NCBI GenBank assembly: GCA_017442785.1
Contig: JAFRZB010000042.1
Span: 1 to 64,000, forward strand
Origin: Bacillota bacterium
GTDB lineage: Bacteria; Bacillota; Clostridia; Peptostreptococcales; Anaerovoracaceae
Reading direction: 5' to 3'
Length of the DNA stretch: 64,000 nt
In this document: piece by piece, positions 62,338-64,000 of the stretch
Layout: each line of letters opens with the position of its first letter
How positions within the stretch are numbered: the stretch's first letter is position 1
Notes under the pieces: generated by a model
Told to the model about the DNA's origin: nothing
Database searches by the model: none
What the model saw: only the letters and a program-made list of their open reading frames with translations
Translations under genes and position numbers: made by a program

Positions 62338-64000
62338 GCGTCTGGAGCGCTCCCTCAGAGGGGAGGTTCAAGCTCGTTGCGCCGTTCGGGCTTACGGGAG
62401 ATCAGCCGCAGGCAGTGGAAAAGCTGGCCGCGGGTATTAACGCGGGCAAAAAGCACCAGACACTGCTTGGAGTTACGGGTTCAGGCAAGACCTTTACCAT
62501 AGCCAGCGTCATAGAGCGCGTTCAGCGCCCCACGCTGGTGATATCCCACAACAAGACTCTTGCGGCGCAGCTGTGCGGGGAGTTCAAGGAATTCTTCCCG
62601 AATAACGCCGTGGAGTACTTCATATCCTACTACGATTACTACCAGCCGGAGGCCTACGTGCCCTCCACTGATACCTACATAGAAAAGGACTCGGATGTCA
62701 ACGAGGAGATAGACCGCCTCCGCTATTCGGCCACCGCGGCGCTTGCGGAGAGGAGAGACGTCATAATCGTGGCTTCCGTCTCCTGCATATACGGCCTGGG
62801 CAGTCCGGACGAGTACCGCAACCAGATGATATCCCTGCGCCCCGGCATGCAGAAGAGCCGCATGGACATACTGCGGGAGCTGGTGGACATCCAGTACACC
62901 AGGAACGACCTCGGCTTTGAGCGGGGCACCTTCCGCGTGCGCGGAGACATAATAGACATCATCCCGGCAGGAGCGGAGAACGCCGTGCGCGTGGAGCTCT
63001 TCGGGGACGAGATAGAGTCCATAAAGGAGCTGAACCAGCTGACCGGAGAGGTGATGGCCACAAGGAACCACGTGGCGATCTTCCCGGCAAGCCACTATGC
63101 AACAAGCAAGGAGCACATGGAGCGCGCCCTGGTGACCATAGAGGAGGAGCTTGAGGACCGCCTCAGGTGGTTTACGGACAGGGGCCGCCTTCTTGAGGCC
63201 CAGCGCCTGGAGCAGCGCACCCGCTACGATCTTGAGATGATGCGCGAGATAGGCACCTGCAAGGGCATAGAGAACTATTCGAGGCATCTGGTGGGCAATC
63301 CTCCCGGGGCAATGCCTTATACCCTCATAGACTACTTCCCCAAGGACTTTTTGATAATAATAGACGAGTCTCACGCCATGCTGCCGCAGCTTCGGGCCAT
63401 GGCCAACGGAGACCGCGCCCGCAAGGAGAGCCTTGTGGAGTACGGCTTCCGCCTTCCCAGCGCTCTGGACAACAGGCCGCTGCGTTTCGATGAGTTCGAG
63501 GGCAAGGTGAACCAGATAATATACGTCAGCGCAACTCCCGCGGACTACGAGAAGGAGAAGTCCGGCGGCATATCCGCCGAGCAGGTGATAAGGCCCACCG
63601 GACTTCTGGATCCGCCCATAGAGGTGGTGCCCACGGAAGGGCAGATAGACCATCTTATAGGCGAGCTCAACAAGGAGATCGCCAGGGGATACAGGGCACT
63701 GGTGACTACCCTTACCAAGAAGATGGCGGAGAGCCTCACGGACTATCTTAAGAACGCCGGACTTAAGGTGCGCTACATGCACTCTGACGTGGACACCCTG
63801 GAGCGGAACGTCATCATAAGAGACTTAAGACTGGGCGAGTTCGACGTCCTGGTAGGCATAAACCTCTTAAGAGAAGGCCTGGATCTTCCGGAGGTGTCGC
63901 TGGTGGCCATACTGGACGCGGACAAGGAAGGTTTCCTAAGGACCGAGACCTCCCTTATCCAGACCGTAGGAAGAGCCTCCAGAAACTCCGAGGGCCGCGT
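62334..64000 (+). CDS. uvrB: Excinuclease ABC subunit B (partial; runs off the window)
   Basis: First 555 codons of UvrB, the damage-verifying helicase-like subunit of nucleotide excision repair. Motifs: [11 protein letters not shown] (Walker A, about 44-54), the beta-hairpin [34 protein letters not shown] (DExH), [31 protein letters not shown] and [12 protein letters not shown] start four bases inside rqcP. The C-terminal UvrC-binding domain lies beyond the window. Confidence 0.98.
   Translation, partial: MSVWSAPSEGRFKLVAPFGLTGDQPQAVEKLAAGINAGKKHQTLLGVTGSGKTFTIASVIERVQRPTLVISHNKTLAAQLCGEFKEFFPNNAVEYFISYYDYYQPEAYVPSTDTYIEKDSDVNEEIDRLRYSATAALAERRDVIIVASVSCIYGLGSPDEYRNQMISLRPGMQKSRMDILRELVDIQYTRNDLGFERGTFRVRGDIIDIIPAGAENAVRVELFGDEIESIKELNQLTGEVMATRNHVAIFPASHYATSKEHMERALVTIEEELEDRLRWFTDRGRLLEAQRLEQRTRYDLEMMREIGTCKGIENYSRHLVGNPPGAMPYTLIDYFPKDFLIIIDESHAMLPQLRAMANGDRARKESLVEYGFRLPSALDNRPLRFDEFEGKVNQIIYVSATPADYEKEKSGGISAEQVIRPTGLLDPPIEVVPTEGQIDHLIGELNKEIARGYRALVTTLTKKMAESLTDYLKNAGLKVRYMHSDVDTLERNVIIRDLRLGEFDVLVGINLLREGLDLPEVSLVAILDADKEGFLRTETSLIQTVGRASRNSEGR

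Noticed and set aside
1..64000. tRNA or rRNA genes, CRISPR arrays, transposases or prophage genes
   Set aside because: I looked through the gaps between genes and found no cloverleaf ending in CCA context, no spaced direct repeats and no mobile-element proteins.

Overview
The window is a gene-dense stretch of a GC-rich anaerobic Bacillota (Clostridia) chromosome. Evidence for this: Gram-positive style AGGAGG ribosome sites and TATAAT boxes, lipoprotein substrate-binding proteins with LAAC lipoboxes, a K+-dependent type membrane pyrophosphatase, a two-domain FMN_bind protein with its own ApbE, a DtxR-type regulator in front of feoAAB plus the FeoB-associated Cys-rich protein, CsoR-LUD, PucR, RqcP, and a type 2 isoleucyl-tRNA synthetase. 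I could not fix the genus. There is no tRNA, rRNA, insertion sequence, phage gene or CRISPR array that I can see; the region reads as ordinary chromosome rich in nutrient transporters. Most genes use AUA for Ile freely, while the strongly expressed binding-protein genes favour AUC.

Layout. 1-325: GC-rich, hairpin-rich non-coding segment, then the ileS promoter. 326-3430 ileS. 3596-12277: a five-component oligopeptide-type ABC operon whose binding protein, second permease and first ATPase are all much larger than usual, ending in a small DUF3899-like membrane protein. 12298-16018: nth, an extracellular FMN-binding protein with ApbE, and homoserine dehydrogenase lacking the ACT domain. 16148-20481: pgk-tpiA, secG, hppA. 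20580-26945: small genes (membrane protein, XRE regulator, cysteine hydrolase, AlkZ-related protein, ACT/UPF0210 pair, exported protein, orphan peptide-binding lipoprotein). 26969-30710: thioesterase, trpS, amidohydrolase, MATE exporter. 30730-34610: overlapping pyrimidine-nucleoside salvage operon (cdd, deoC, pyrimidine-nucleoside phosphorylase) ending in an atypical thymidylate-synthase-fold protein.

34654-45790: a hypothetical protein, a PucR-type regulator and, divergent from it, a second peptide-type ABC operon. Its binding protein appears circularly permuted: the part that normally closes the protein lies directly behind the lipoprotein signal. A CapA-type metallophosphatase and an FAD-dependent oxidoreductase follow. 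45940-49642: UvrD-like helicase and, convergent, a secreted beta-helix carbohydrate-binding protein. 49886-53172: CsoR repressor, LUD protein, CtpE-like P-type ATPase. 53189-57000: DtxR-type regulator facing feoA-feoA-feoB-FeoB-associated protein, with palindromic GTTAGC-N4-GCTAAC sites between them. 57191-61386: a third ABC importer (binding protein, ATPase, fused double permease). 61410-64000: HAD hydrolase, rqcP and uvrB, which runs off the window.

The most unusual items are the circularly permuted binding protein (37091-38707), the roughly 390-residue insertion inside an ABC ATPase (8631-10808), the swapped GIHH signature in IleRS (326-3430), and the ThyA-like protein in the nucleoside operon (33861-34610). 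All three ABC operons carry a hairpin just behind the binding-protein gene.
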